64,000 bases of DNA from Bin87 sp963663945 (GTDB taxonomy: Bacteria; Chloroflexota; Dehalococcoidia; Lucifugimonadales; UBA3495): positions 3,875,807 to 3,939,806 of the forward strand of contig OY760687.1 of the NCBI GenBank assembly GCA_963663945.1. Reading direction: 5' to 3'. Below the pieces are notes generated by a model. The model did no database searches, was not told the origin of the DNA, and was given only the letters and a program-made list of their open reading frames with translations. The translations under genes were made by a program, and so were the position numbers. The first letter of the stretch is position 1. The number at the start of each line of letters is the position of its first letter. Below are positions 53,966-63,494 of the stretch, one piece after another.

Positions 53966-54742
53966 TCAACTCCAGGCTTCGGCCGCGATGGAGATGGCGT
54001 TCAACGCCGCCGGATAGCCGGCGTAACCTCCGGTCTGGATCAGCACCTCCACAATTTCTTCTTTGGAGAAGCCTACCCGAGGGCCGGCCCGGAGGAAATT
54101 CCGCAACTGGTCATCGGCCCTCACCGCCGTCAGCGCGGCCGTGGTGCACACCACCCTGGATTTGAGGTCCAGACCCGGTCGGAAGAAGATTTCTCCAAAC
54201 CCGTACTGGTAGGTGAGCACCCGCAGGTCCGGCGCGAGGTCCATCAGCGCGCTGGCATAGCCCTGCTGTCCCTCAGCGCCGAAGAGCTGATCCCGAAGCT
54301 CACGCCCTCGCGCCTCCATCTCCTCCAGGCTGACCTCGGGCACCTCGGTCTGCGGCGCCTCGATGCCTCTTTCACGGAAGGCCTCATGGACGAGTTCAAG
54401 CGAATTTACCGCCGAGGGAAATCCGGCGTACAGGGAGCAATGGATTGGCACCTCCTGGATCTCCTCCGCTCCCAGTCCCAAATTCAGCGCGCTGTGGACG
54501 TAGGTCTGAAACTGCGAAAGGCGCTGGAGAGAGGTCAGGACGGACAGGGTGGCCAGCATGCGGTAGCGGATGTCCAGGCCGGGCCGGGACCACACCGCAC
54601 CGAAGATGGACTCCCCGGTGTAGTTTCTCATGCCGGGGATGCTGGTGGTCGCCCGAGGCCTCTCTCGCACCGGATACGTGCCGTGTTGCAGGCGCTCCCG
54701 GATCTCATTGCCTTTGCGCCTGAGTTCTTCGCGCTGTCCCAT
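53966..54742 (-). CDS. Carboxymuconolactone decarboxylase-family protein, two domains
   Basis: A 258-aa protein with two CMD/AhpD-like helical domains. The first (residues about 25-115) has IRYRMLATLSVL and HCSLYAGFPSAVNSLEL; the second (about 150-258) has LKSRVVCTTAALTAV and TGGYAGYPAALNAISIA. AhpD-type redox Cys pairs are absent, so a decarboxylase or lactonase-like role is likelier than peroxidase support. The start is MGQREELRRK; a GGGGG tract lies 9-10 nt upstream. The aromatic theme of the window fits the beta-ketoadipate branch, but the reaction is inferred. Confidence 0.86.
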   Translation of the reverse strand: MGQREELRRKGNEIRERLQHGTYPVRERPRATTSIPGMRNYTGESIFGAVWSRPGLDIRYRMLATLSVLTSLQRLSQFQTYVHSALNLGLGAEEIQEVPIHCSLYAGFPSAVNSLELVHEAFRERGIEAPQTEVPEVSLEEMEARGRELRDQLFGAEGQQGYASALMDLAPDLRVLTYQYGFGEIFFRPGLDLKSRVVCTTAALTAVRADDQLRNFLRAGPRVGFSKEEIVEVLIQTGGYAGYPAALNAISIAAEAWS

Positions 54743-55164
54743 TGCTAAACCCCCGTTTGTGTTGTGAAACGATCTCACGACCTTGGCCGCAGTCTGCATT
54801 CTACCTGTATCACAGCAGCGGAGGCACAGCGCCGGGTCACGCCGTGCGCGCGAAGCCCCTGATCATGCGGTGGCGTCGGCATTAATCGGACCGAGTTCGT
54901 ACGACCCGGTCCAAGCGGCTATGGCCTGACCCGAAAAATGGCTTTGCCGCCATCAGGCCACGCAGGTCCCTGGGCTACCAGCCTCCCGCGCCGGACCATC
55001 CGGCCTGAGGAACCTGTGCCGGCACAATTCCCTACAACAGAACCCGGGCGTCAGCGACTTGACCCGTCGATACCGTACATGAACACCATTGTGCAGCAGC
55101 CCGTCAGGAACTGTGGGCTGAAGCGAGACGGAACCGGGCTCATGCTTTGGCAGGAAAGCCGGCG
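54743..55164. other. Intergenic with a possible hairpin
   Basis: A gap of about 420 bp between the CMD-like gene and the CoA-transferase stop. A palindrome TGGCCTGA...TCAGGCCA (54922-54960) could form a stem-loop. No gene or RNA was identified. Confidence 0.4.
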
Positions 55165-57840
55165 TTACACCGAACCGCCCTCGGCCAGGACGGCCAGCTC
55201 CGCCTTGGACAGGCCCAACTCCCCGCACAGGACCACTTCGTTGTGCTCCCCGATGAGCGGCGCACGCCGGGATATGCTCCAGGGTGAGCCGTTGAAGATG
55301 GCCCCCGGGCCCGGGTGTCGCAATGTCTGCCCAAGTTCCGGGTATTCCACTTCTGTCCAGAACCCTCGATCCTCCAGGTGAGGGTCCTCCATGACTTCGT
55401 CCGGGGAACGGATGGCTCCCGCGTTGGAGCTGCGCGTCTGCAAGCCATGGTAGGCCTCGTCCCGTGGGATGTTGGCGAGGAAGTTCACAAAAATCCCGCG
55501 AATGTGCGATTGGCTCTCGGAGACGACCGTTGGGTCCTGGTACTTCTCGTCCATCAGATCGCCGGCCAGTCCGTGCTCATCCATCCACGGGGCAAGCGTC
55601 AGCACCCGCTCCGGGGTGATCAGGCCGACATTCACGTATTTGCCATCCTTGCAGAGGACCTGGGCGTTGGGGCCAGTGGCGGCGTTCCCTCCCCCTGTTC
55701 TTCGCGGTACCACATCTCCCTTGTAAATATACTGGTTCACATGGCCCTCGGTCGTGAGCGCGCAGGCATCATGCACCGAGGCATCGATGTACTGCCCCCT
55801 GGCTGTCACCGACCGGCTAACCAGCGCCGCGGTGATGGCGATGTAGGCGTAGTGGCTTCCGATGTGCCAGGCCTGCCCTCCTCCGGGAGCGATGGGCGGC
55901 GCGCCTGGCACCACTTCGTCGTCATAGCCACACCTGGCCATCTGTCCGCCCGCCGCCAGATGCAGCAGGTCACTGGCCTGGAAGCCCTGCCACGGCCCGG
56001 TCTGCCCAAAGGGGGTCAGTGAGCACATGATCAGCCCGGGGTTACTCTGTGCCAGATCTTCGTACCCCAGCCCCAGGGAGGCCAGATAACCGGGCCTGAA
56101 GGTCTCCAGTATCACATCCGCCTTCTCCGCCATTTCGCGGAACAGCCGGCGCCCGTCCTCCGTCTCCAGGTTCAGGGTAACCCCCCGCTTGGAGGTGTTG
56201 TAATGCCAGAAGTAAAGGCTCCTCTCCGGATCCGGTACGTCCTGGTAGAAGGGCCCCACGGTCCGGGCTGCCTCGCCGCCGGGCGGCTCTATCTTGATGA
56301 CGTCTGCACCCATGTCGGCCATCTGCTTGCCACACCACTGTCCCTTCTCATCGGCGAGCTCCAGCACCCGCAGCCCTCCGAAGGCCCCCGCAGAGTTCGG
56401 GTCCGGCGTCCGAGCCGGCGCCGGCGCGGGATTCGCTATCGGCGCATTCCCACTCCACTCAACGGGCGAGGCATCCTCCATCATCTCCTTGAAGTAGGGA
56501 TAACCCTCCATGCTGAGGTCCTTCGGCCAGAAGACGCCTTCAGCGAAGCCGCTCACCAGCTCCTCGTGACTGATGCCCAACAACCCCTGAAACACCTCCT
56601 TGTTGTGCCCGCCGATCAGGGGACCTGACCGGCTGTTGAATGCAGGCGTCTCCGACATCTTGAAGGGAGCGTTCTGAAGGGGCCAGGTTCCCAGCGCCGC
56701 ATGGTTCGCGTCCCGGTATATCTCGCGATGCCTGAGCTGGGGATCGTTTTCCACCCGGTCCTGGCTGCTTTGAACGGGCATGGCGGGCACGCCAGCCGCC
56801 TGGCACCGCTCCATGATCTCGTACTTGGCCAGGGTTCTGGTCCACGCCTCAATCCCCTGGTCCATCTCTTCCTGGCGCTCCAGGCGACCTTCGAGGGTGG
56901 CGAACTTCTCATCGGTGGCCCAACCGGGAGAGCCCATCACCTCCACCAACTTCCGCCACTCGTTGTCGGAGTAGCAGGCTATGGCGCACCAGTCGTTGTG
57001 CTCCGCCGGACTGGTCCGGTAAGCATTGTGCGGCGCCCCGGTCCGCCCCCGGTAGTTGTTCACCAGGGGCGTGCCCGGCCAGTGAGCGCGGTTGCCCGGC
57101 GGGTAACCCTCCCGCATGGTGGACCGGCCGTTGGCCTGGATGTCCAGAAAAGCGGGACCGTTGAGGGGGACGCCGAGGATCCACTGGGAACTGTCGATAT
57201 GCTGTCCCTGACCGGTCACGTTGCGATGGTAAATCGCGCTCAGAGCGTACATGGCCCCGTACAGGCCGCCGGTGTCGTCCAGGTAGGACCAGCCCCAACC
57301 GGCGGGGGGCTTGTCCGGGAGGCCCGAAGTGTAGGTCATACCGGACAGGGCTTGCGCAATGGCTCCCATCGTTTGATAGTCCCGGTCCCGACCCGTGTGG
57401 CCGAAGCCGGACATGGAGAGGTAAATGATGTCGGGCCGGAGCTTCTTCATATCCTCGTAGCCCAGGCCCCACCGTTCCAATACACCGTAGGCGAAGTTCT
57501 CGATTACGATGTCGGACATGGCCACCAGGCGCCGGGTAAGGTCAATGCCTCGTTCGGAACGGGTATTGATGGTGACGCTCAATTTGTTGGAGTTGGTGTC
57601 GCTGAAATGGCCGTTGGTGTTGAGATTGGCGGGGAAGCCCTCGGGGGTACCCGCTCCCGTCGCAATATTGTCGCCCCGAGTATTGGGTCTCTGGGGCCAT
57701 TCAACCTTGATAACCTCGGCTCCCAGCGCGCCCAGCCATCGGGTGCACCAGGGACCCGCCCGCACCCAGGTGAAGTCCAACACTCGGATTCCTGACAAAG
57801 CTCCCAGTGTAGTTGCCGCTTCCGCTACGCGCTGCACCAT
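55165..57840 (-). CDS. Fused two-domain family III (CaiB/BaiF) CoA-transferase
   Basis: An 891-aa tandem of two CoA-transferase family III units (about 15-410 and 480-880). Unit 1 has GIRVLDFTWVRAGPWCTRWL, LGAEVIKVEWP and the expected Asp in SYLDDTGGLYGAMYA. Unit 2 has LRVLELADEKGQWCGKQMAD, MGADVIKIEPPGGE and a matching region WHIGSHYAYIAITAAL without the Asp. So the second half may be structural, or the two halves form an intramolecular dimer with one active site. Ordinary members are about 400 aa and work as interlocked dimers. GGAGGTGAT precedes the ATG. It transfers CoA between organic acids, the substrate unknown. Confidence 0.9.
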   Translation of the reverse strand: MVQRVAEAATTLGALSGIRVLDFTWVRAGPWCTRWLGALGAEVIKVEWPQRPNTRGDNIATGAGTPEGFPANLNTNGHFSDTNSNKLSVTINTRSERGIDLTRRLVAMSDIVIENFAYGVLERWGLGYEDMKKLRPDIIYLSMSGFGHTGRDRDYQTMGAIAQALSGMTYTSGLPDKPPAGWGWSYLDDTGGLYGAMYALSAIYHRNVTGQGQHIDSSQWILGVPLNGPAFLDIQANGRSTMREGYPPGNRAHWPGTPLVNNYRGRTGAPHNAYRTSPAEHNDWCAIACYSDNEWRKLVEVMGSPGWATDEKFATLEGRLERQEEMDQGIEAWTRTLAKYEIMERCQAAGVPAMPVQSSQDRVENDPQLRHREIYRDANHAALGTWPLQNAPFKMSETPAFNSRSGPLIGGHNKEVFQGLLGISHEELVSGFAEGVFWPKDLSMEGYPYFKEMMEDASPVEWSGNAPIANPAPAPARTPDPNSAGAFGGLRVLELADEKGQWCGKQMADMGADVIKIEPPGGEAARTVGPFYQDVPDPERSLYFWHYNTSKRGVTLNLETEDGRRLFREMAEKADVILETFRPGYLASLGLGYEDLAQSNPGLIMCSLTPFGQTGPWQGFQASDLLHLAAGGQMARCGYDDEVVPGAPPIAPGGGQAWHIGSHYAYIAITAALVSRSVTARGQYIDASVHDACALTTEGHVNQYIYKGDVVPRRTGGGNAATGPNAQVLCKDGKYVNVGLITPERVLTLAPWMDEHGLAGDLMDEKYQDPTVVSESQSHIRGIFVNFLANIPRDEAYHGLQTRSSNAGAIRSPDEVMEDPHLEDRGFWTEVEYPELGQTLRHPGPGAIFNGSPWSISRRAPLIGEHNEVVLCGELGLSKAELAVLAEGGSV

Positions 57841-57902
57841 GGAATCACCTCCCGGCTATGGCTGTCTTGAGGCTCACTCACCGCATTCTAACCCAATGTG
57901 AT

Positions 57903-57950
57903 CGATGGGCAGCACTGTCGATGGGCAGCACTGTCGATGGGCAGCACTGT
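57903..57950. repeat. Three tandem 16-bp repeats
   Basis: CGATGGGCAGCACTGT is repeated three times without spacers, directly before an IS3-type OrfA scrap. It may mark the edge of the mobile-element zone. Confidence 0.75.
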
Positions 57951-58045
57951 TGAAGAGGCGGCCCGTCGCAGCGGAGTTTCGGGGCAGACCTTTTGCCGTT
58001 GGCGCGACAGGTATGGCGGCCTTCGAGTGGACCAGGTGATAGACG
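57948..58045 (+). pseudogene. IS3-family OrfA fragment
   Basis: The frame encodes STVEEAARRSGVSGQTF and CRWRDRYGGLRVDQ, the helix-turn-helix of IS3-type transposase OrfA. Nothing further of OrfA or of OrfB is present. It is an old insertion scrap abutting the left end of the IS21 element. Confidence 0.65.
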
Positions 58046-58122
58046 ACAATAAGGAATGCCTCTTGCGCCGACTATTCTTGCCGGTTGGGATGGTGTAAAT
58101 CGTCCGGCACGGAGGTGCCGGA

Positions 58123-59625
58123 TTGATCAAGGACCGACAAGTCAGACTTTTGAGGCAAAAACGTATGGAAGGCAAGACACAGGAGACGGCGGCCGCCATG
58201 TCTGGGATGAGCGTGCGGTCGGCGCGCAAATGGCAGAGTGGCCCGTTGCCGTCGGAGACCAAACCGGAGCGCTGGTGGCGCACTCGGTCCGACCCCTTCG
58301 ACGGGGTGTGGGAAGAGGAGATTGAGCCCCTGCTGCGGGACGACCCCAAGGGCAAGCTGAAGGCAACGACGATTATCGAATGGCTGGAGGAGCAGCATCC
58401 TGGCCAGTTCAGCGCCTCCCAGCTGCGCACCCTGCAACGACGATTACAGGACTGGCGGGCGCTGAATGGCCCGGATCAGGAGGTTTACTTCCCCCAGGAG
58501 CATCCGCCGGGTCGGGAGGCCCAGTTTGATTTCACCCACTGCAGCGCCCTGGGGGTGACCGTCGCCGGTGAGCCCTACCCCCACCTGCTGTTTCAGCTGA
58601 TCCTCAGCCACTCGGGCTGGCGCTACGCGGAGGTCGCCGCCGGCGAGACCTTCCTGGCCCTCAAGCAGGGATTACAGAATGCGCTCTGGGCCCTGGGCGG
58701 CGTACCGGAGGTGGTGCGTTCCGACAATACCTCTGCTGCCACCCACGAGATGAAACGCAGCCGAGGCCGGGCGCTAAACGACAATTACGCCGCCCTGCTG
58801 GACCACTACGGTGTCCGATCCACCCGCATCAATCCTGGCAAGAGCCACGAAAACGGCGTTGCCGAGCACGCTCACTACCGTTTGAAGGATGCCGTGGACC
58901 AGGCTTTGATCATGCGCGGCAGCCGCGATTTCCACACCGCCGACGACTACGCCGGTTTCGTACGGGAGATGGTGGAGAAGCGAAACCGCCTGGTGCGGGG
59001 GAAGCTGGAGCAGGAAATGGCTTGCCTAAGACCCCTGCCGCCAGCCCCCATGCCGGAATACGCCAACTACCAGTCCAAGGTGCGCCGGTGGAGTACGATC
59101 CAGGTGGCGGGACGCAGCTACAGCGTCCCGTCCCGGCTCATTGGCAAGGTGGTACAGATCCGCCTCTATTCCGAGCACGTGGAAGTGTACTACAAGGGCC
59201 ACTTTGTGGAACGCATGGCGCGCGTGCACGGTGATGGGGAAGTAAACGTCAATTACCGCCACGTGATCAATTCCCTGGTGCGCAAGCCCGGAGCATTCGC
59301 CCGGTACCGCTTCAGGGAGCAGCTCTTTCCCACCCTGCACTTCCGGCTGGCCTACGATGCGCTCAGGCAGTGGCGCGGTGAGCGCGCCGACGTGGAGTAC
59401 GTGCGCATCCTGCACCTGGCGGCCACCACCATGGAGGTCATGGTGGACAGCGCCCTGTCGCTGCTGCTGGAGACCGGTCAGCCCTTCGACTACGCCGAGG
59501 TGCGGGAACTGGCCGAGCCCAGGGTGCCCCAGGCTCCGGTGCTGGTCCTCTCTGGGAAGCCGGACCTGAAGATCTACGACGGTCTGCTCACGAGCAGTAC
59601 GGCCATGGTGGGGGTGTGCGCATGA
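58123..59625 (+). CDS. istA: IS21 transposase IstA
   Basis: A 500-aa transposase. It has an N-terminal helix-turn-helix (KRMEGKTQETAAAMSGMSVRSA, quoted in part) and an rve integrase core with the DDE residues: Asp in EAQFDFTHC, Asp in VVRSDNTSA and Glu in HENGVAEHAHYRL. A C-terminal beta-barrel-like part follows. The start is a TTG with GGAGGTG 5 nt upstream. Its stop overlaps the istB start by ATGA, so the two are translationally coupled. The frame is intact, suggesting a recently active copy. Confidence 0.93.
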   Translation: MIKDRQVRLLRQKRMEGKTQETAAAMSGMSVRSARKWQSGPLPSETKPERWWRTRSDPFDGVWEEEIEPLLRDDPKGKLKATTIIEWLEEQHPGQFSASQLRTLQRRLQDWRALNGPDQEVYFPQEHPPGREAQFDFTHCSALGVTVAGEPYPHLLFQLILSHSGWRYAEVAAGETFLALKQGLQNALWALGGVPEVVRSDNTSAATHEMKRSRGRALNDNYAALLDHYGVRSTRINPGKSHENGVAEHAHYRLKDAVDQALIMRGSRDFHTADDYAGFVREMVEKRNRLVRGKLEQEMACLRPLPPAPMPEYANYQSKVRRWSTIQVAGRSYSVPSRLIGKVVQIRLYSEHVEVYYKGHFVERMARVHGDGEVNVNYRHVINSLVRKPGAFARYRFREQLFPTLHFRLAYDALRQWRGERADVEYVRILHLAATTMEVMVDSALSLLLETGQPFDYAEVRELAEPRVPQAPVLVLSGKPDLKIYDGLLTSSTAMVGVCA

Positions 59626-60434
59626 TGGACACCGACACCAGCGTGATCCCGGAGCGCATCGGTCAGCTCTGCCGCGAATTCAAGCTGCCCACCATGGGCG
59701 CTCAGTCGGTGGCCCGTTTCACCGAGGCTGGCCACGGCGAGGCCCTGTCCACCTTCCTGGAGGTGCTGGAGCAGGAAGCCGAGGATCGCCGCCACCGGCG
59801 CATCAACCGGCTGCGTCAGGCGTCCCGGCTCCCCTCGGGCAAGACCTGGGAGACCTTCGAGCATCACCGGATGCCCCTCGCTCTACGGCAGCAGATGGAC
59901 CAACTGGCCCAGGGCAGCTTCGTGGATCACGGCGTCAACGTGCTGGCCTTCGGGCTCCCCGGCACCGGCAAGACCCACGCGCTCTGCGCTCTGGGACACC
60001 GCCTGGTGGAGGCCGGCCACTCCGTCCTCTTCGCACCGGCCTACCGTCTGGTGCAGGATCTGCTGGCCGCCAAGCGTGACTTCGACCTGCCCCGACAACT
60101 GCGCAAGCTGGACAACTTCGACTTCCTCCTCCTGGACGATCTCGGCTACCTGCCCCAGGGTACTGAGGAGTCCGAGGTCCTCTTCACCCTCATCGCAGAA
60201 CGCTACGAACGCCGGTCGTTGGGCATCACGTCCAACCTGGTCTTCTCGGAGTGGGAGCGCATCTTTGCCAATCCCATGGCCACCGCCGCAGCGATTGACC
60301 GGGTGGTTCACCACTCCGTCATCCTGGAATTCGACGTCCCCAGCTACCGGACTGACGCAGCACAGCAACGCGGCGAGACTGCCGCGGCCGACGCCAACGC
60401 TGCGCCTGCCAAGGAGGTGAACCGGCAAAACTAA
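59622..60434 (+). CDS. istB: IS21 helper ATPase IstB
   Basis: A 270-aa AAA+ helper of IS21 transposition, DnaC-like. Walker A is GLPGTGKTHAL, Walker B is FLLLDDLGYLP and the sensor region is SNLVFSEWERIF. It controls target choice and assembly of the IstA transpososome. The start is the ATG that overlaps the istA stop. The gene runs almost to the right end of the element; the last residues overlap the terminal region. Confidence 0.93.
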   Translation: MMDTDTSVIPERIGQLCREFKLPTMGAQSVARFTEAGHGEALSTFLEVLEQEAEDRRHRRINRLRQASRLPSGKTWETFEHHRMPLALRQQMDQLAQGSFVDHGVNVLAFGLPGTGKTHALCALGHRLVEAGHSVLFAPAYRLVQDLLAAKRDFDLPRQLRKLDNFDFLLLDDLGYLPQGTEESEVLFTLIAERYERRSLGITSNLVFSEWERIFANPMATAAAIDRVVHHSVILEFDVPSYRTDAAQQRGETAAADANAAPAKEVNRQN

Positions 60435-60471
60435 TCGACGATAAATCGGCAAGAATGGTTGACGCGGGACA

Positions 60472-60702
60472 CTCGTCCATCGCATCAACCAGTCCCAGCA
60501 CGGCCCAACGGTGACCATAGGCTTCGTGGATCAGGGAACGGAGCATCCACGTGGCCCACTTCTGAAACTGCAGGTGCGACAGTTCGGCCGGGTCGTCGCA
60601 GCACTCGACGTGGATCAAACCGTCCGCGCTGCCTTCCTGGTCTGTGACTTCTATAGCGTTGGCGAGGTCGCTGATGCGTCCGCCGCATTTCGCACATTCC
60701 AT
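60472..60702 (-). pseudogene. Small Cys-rich gene truncated by the IS21 insertion
   Basis: The 5' part of a gene starting MECAKCGGRISDLANAI, with CAKC and a later ECC that suggest a zinc ribbon. GGAGG precedes the ATG. About 77 codons remain before the sequence runs into the right end of the IS21. The open frame continues antisense through istB but this is fusion sequence. It lies 68 bp after the helix-turn-helix gene on the same strand, probably once an operon. Function unknown. Confidence 0.65.
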
Positions 60703-60770
60703 AAAAACCTCCAGCACTTTGCTGGAAGTAAGATAGCATAGTCGGACAGGTTTTTCCACAGTCGGACAGG

Positions 60771-61187
60771 TTAGTTGGGCGGGGTTTTTGGTCTCCCTCC
60801 TTTGTTGCGCGGTCGTTGCATGTACTCAAGCAAATCTGACTCAAGTATCACCAAGTAGCCGCCTCCCGGAGCCGGGGCTTTCAGCAAACCCGCTTTGGTT
60901 ACCCGGCCGCGGTTCACCCACTTACGCATGGCGTCTGCGGAGACGCCGTACGCCTCTCCGTACTTTCGGGCGGCACTGGGCAGGTCGATCAAGCCCTCAG
61001 GAAGTTGACCGCGCTCATAGATCACGTCTTTTGGATCGGCGGAATGCACGGGACTGCCCGAGCGTTCGGATTCTGCTGCCGCAGTGATTATCTCGGCCAT
61101 GTCGTCGAAGGAGAGGCCATCCGCTCTGGACCGCTCGATGGCGAGCCGGAAAGCTTCGCGTCTGCTGTCGTGCCCCGATTCTGGCAT
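60771..61187 (-). CDS. Helix-turn-helix (MerR/excisionase-like) protein
   Basis: A 138-aa protein. The C-terminal half, LPSAARKYGEAYGVSADAMR then KWVNRGRVTKAGLL and GGGYLVILESDLLEYM, matches a winged helix-turn-helix of the type in excisionases and small phage regulators. The N-terminal half is charged and of unknown role. It sits in a mobile-element zone next to a truncated Cys-rich gene, consistent with an accessory or prophage-derived regulator. Target unknown. Confidence 0.65.
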   Translation of the reverse strand: MPESGHDSRREAFRLAIERSRADGLSFDDMAEIITAAAESERSGSPVHSADPKDVIYERGQLPEGLIDLPSAARKYGEAYGVSADAMRKWVNRGRVTKAGLLKAPAPGGGYLVILESDLLEYMQRPRNKGGRPKTPPN

Positions 61188-61760
61188 GTCGGCTTGGGGT
61201 GGGTACGGGTTTCAGCGGCCGGGTACGGCATGCGGCCGCGTTTCGAACCCGATCCGTCGGTTCGGGAGCACGCCGGAAAACGGGGGCCAAACGGATCTGT
61301 CTAGCAACTGGTGGCGGACTATGCCGACGGGACCCACCGCCGCGTAGGTGATACACACGTTCCCGCCCGTATCGCTTCGCCTGCGCCTCTCCCCATTTTC
61401 GGCGCGTCGGTTGCGAGGCGAGCAACCCTTGTTTGCACAAACGCGTCGGAAAGCTAAGTTCGTCTCAAAATCCGTCGTCATTCTTGCCCCTGGGGTCATC
61501 TTATTGGACGGTGCCAAGCAGACCGTCGTCGATTGAAATGATGCGCCTATGCCATAGTGTCGATTTACAGGGTGATCAGGGGCGAGTTCCACATGCATTA
61601 GTCCATTTTGGGAGCGCAGCGATTAGACAGATAGCAGTTTGTCATTGGATGGTCAATCACTTCCCTTGCCCAGCAAGTCGCGATGGAGCGAGAGCCGTTC
61701 TCGGTAGCTGGTGCCGTCGATTACGATGATGGATTTCCGTCTATGGGCGGTTGAGAGGTC
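61188..61760. other. Intergenic, degraded sequence
   Basis: No intact gene. The region lies between the helix-turn-helix gene and the IS1380 relic and probably consists of decayed mobile-element or accessory sequence, but I could not identify a parent. Confidence 0.35.
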
Positions 61761-62120
61761 CAACTGTGAATCTGTTATGGAACGCGCTGATTATTGTCTG
61801 TCTGGCGCGCGTGGCCCATCGGAAAAGGCTCAGAAAGGGTTCCCAGCGTGGATGGCGCCCTCACCGCGCCACGCAGTACCTGCTCGGTTCTGCCAGCGCG
61901 CAGCGCGTCGGCGTCGTCAATGCAGTCGCCGCCAGGGTCAGCAGTTTGTCTCCAGCATTGGCTCGACCTGGCGCATCTCCCAGGTCAACGTGGCTATCCA
62001 CCAGCTGGCCCAGTCCCAGGCGGCGGGCCAACGTCACCGGAGGGATCAGCCCGGCATTGGCCACTGGGTGGTGCTGATTGAAGGCGATGTCGATGCGGTC
62101 GGGATGCTCAGGTGATAGCA
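61761..62120 (-). pseudogene. IS1380-family transposase remnant
   Basis: One frame reads DRIDIAFNQHHPVANAGLIP and PVTLARRLGLGQLVDSHVDL then GDAPGRANAGDKLLTL, the N-terminus of IS1380-type transposases. A second frame continues DCIDDADALRAGRTEQVL and RAPSTLGTL, so a frameshift lies near 61915. Decay follows and the catalytic part is missing. It is a relic and not mobile. Confidence 0.75.
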
Positions 62121-62244
62121 CCTGTGGTGCTCCTTCTCTGGGTCGGTTTGCTGTCTCACACACCATTATCCCCGAAGCGCAGGAGCACGTTTTACCCTTC
62201 AGCACGCCGTGACACTCACCCTCTCAGTGGATTGGAGCTTATTG

Positions 62245-63027
62245 TCACGGTGGCAGCCAGAGAGTCGCCCATTCCAGCAAGAAGCGTCGCAAAGGATCCG
62301 AGATCACAGCGCTCAGTAGTACGCCGACTAGGGTCAGGGATACCGCGGACCATATTTCCGAGAGACCGAGCATCGGCGGAACGATGATCACAACCAGCAG
62401 GACTGGCAGAAACAGTATCACCATGGTCAGCGCCTGCATTCCCGGCCCGCTGATCCGCCGTAGCCTGCGTTGCCGAGCGGCTCCCAATGCCCATCGAGCC
62501 ACCGGCGCCCAGGCGACGCCGAAGAGAAGGACGGTCGGTAGCGGCAGTAATAGCGCCAACACGATCAGTGTTAGCGGCGGGTCGTTAGTCTGAACCAGGG
62601 CCGCCAGCCAGTAGATCATCATCACGGCCAGCGCAAACCAGAATGCGGCCGATAATAACCATTGGCGGCCCGTCAGCAACCACACCAGCAGTGCCAGAGG
62701 AAGTGAAACCAGCGCGACAGCGGCATTGGTTCCGATGTCATTGATTTTGAATTGGTCGCCCGTCATGAGGAGCAACGCGAGCACCAGGGCTGCCACCACC
62801 CATAGGATATCCTTTCGGTCCCGCCGAAATATGGGAGGGGATAGGGACGCAAGCACTATCACCAGCGCGGTCAGGATGCTGAGCGTGATGCGAACAGACC
62901 GGTCATCAACCAAGTTGAAATACCAGATCAGCACGTTGACCGCCCCGCAGCAGAATGCGATGACCCAGAAATAAGCTGTGATGCGTGGGCGGATCGCTCC
63001 GCGGACCCAGTCTATGAACCGATCCAT
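62245..63027 (-). CDS. Multi-pass membrane protein of unknown function
   Basis: A 260-aa protein with about seven hydrophobic segments, for example YFWVIAFCCGAVNVLIWYF, ITLSILTALVIVLASL, ILWVVAALVLALLLMTG and LIVLALLLPLPTVLLFGVAW. A basic loop (RWALGAARQRRLRRISG) probably faces the cytoplasm. No family is recognised. The start MDRFIDWVRG has GGAAG 6 nt upstream; an earlier in-frame start crosses Cys/His/Arg-rich sequence unlike a membrane protein leader. No partner gene is evident. Confidence 0.7.
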   Translation of the reverse strand: MDRFIDWVRGAIRPRITAYFWVIAFCCGAVNVLIWYFNLVDDRSVRITLSILTALVIVLASLSPPIFRRDRKDILWVVAALVLALLLMTGDQFKINDIGTNAAVALVSLPLALLVWLLTGRQWLLSAAFWFALAVMMIYWLAALVQTNDPPLTLIVLALLLPLPTVLLFGVAWAPVARWALGAARQRRLRRISGPGMQALTMVILFLPVLLVVIIVPPMLGLSEIWSAVSLTLVGVLLSAVISDPLRRFLLEWATLWLPP

Positions 63028-63494
63028 GACGGACTTCCAATCATCAGTTTTGTGACAGCACCAATCCCCGGGCCAAAGCCGTCCTCGAACTGGCAAGTTC
63101 GAGACGTGCGATGACCGGGCGTTCGGGGGAACGCGCCGGTACAATCGAAAAACGACAGATGGGTCTACCATGTGTGTTGAGCGCCGACTGACGCCGGCCT
63201 ACGGGCCCTGTCGAGGTGCGTTCCGTTCCGGCCCTGTCAGAACCATTCCGTGAGTATGCAAGGCGTTTCGCTCGCGAATGGTTTCCCGATTTGAGCCGGG
63301 GTTATTTCATGGCTGCGTCGCTGGCCAAGATGGAGCCGGCACCATCGCCCCCAATTCCCGAGTAGCCTTGGCCCGTAGTCCGGATCACCGGCTTACAACG
63401 GCCAGTCGTGCGCTGCCACGTCGTGCGCGACGGCCTGGCGGCGAACTTTCCTGGCATCCCGAAAGCTGCAGAAACGCAAGCGGCCGGACCCGGC
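63028..63494. other. Intergenic, no gene seen
   Basis: About 470 bp between the membrane protein and the NarL-type regulator stop. No ORF, RNA gene or repeat was recognised. Either promoter for the membrane protein or the 3' untranslated region of the regulator should lie here. Confidence 0.4.

Larger units (their letters stand above)
58059..60471 (+). mobile_element. IS21-family insertion sequence
   Basis: About 2.4 kb containing istA and istB. The proposed ends share the inverted ATTCTTGCCG (58074-58083 and complement at 60447-60456), with weaker pairing for 15 bp further out; the right end then finishes GCGGGACA, in line with the TGT...ACA termini of the family. The left boundary is approximate and a target duplication was not resolved. 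It interrupts a small zinc-ribbon-like gene on the right. Confidence 0.8.

Noticed and set aside
57903..57950. The triple 16-bp repeat as a mini CRISPR
   Set aside because: There are no spacers; copies are directly abutting and lie in mobile-element debris.
60472..60759. The open frame running from the Cys-rich gene into the IS21 as one protein
   Set aside because: Its distal part is antisense to istB and only reflects the insertion junction.
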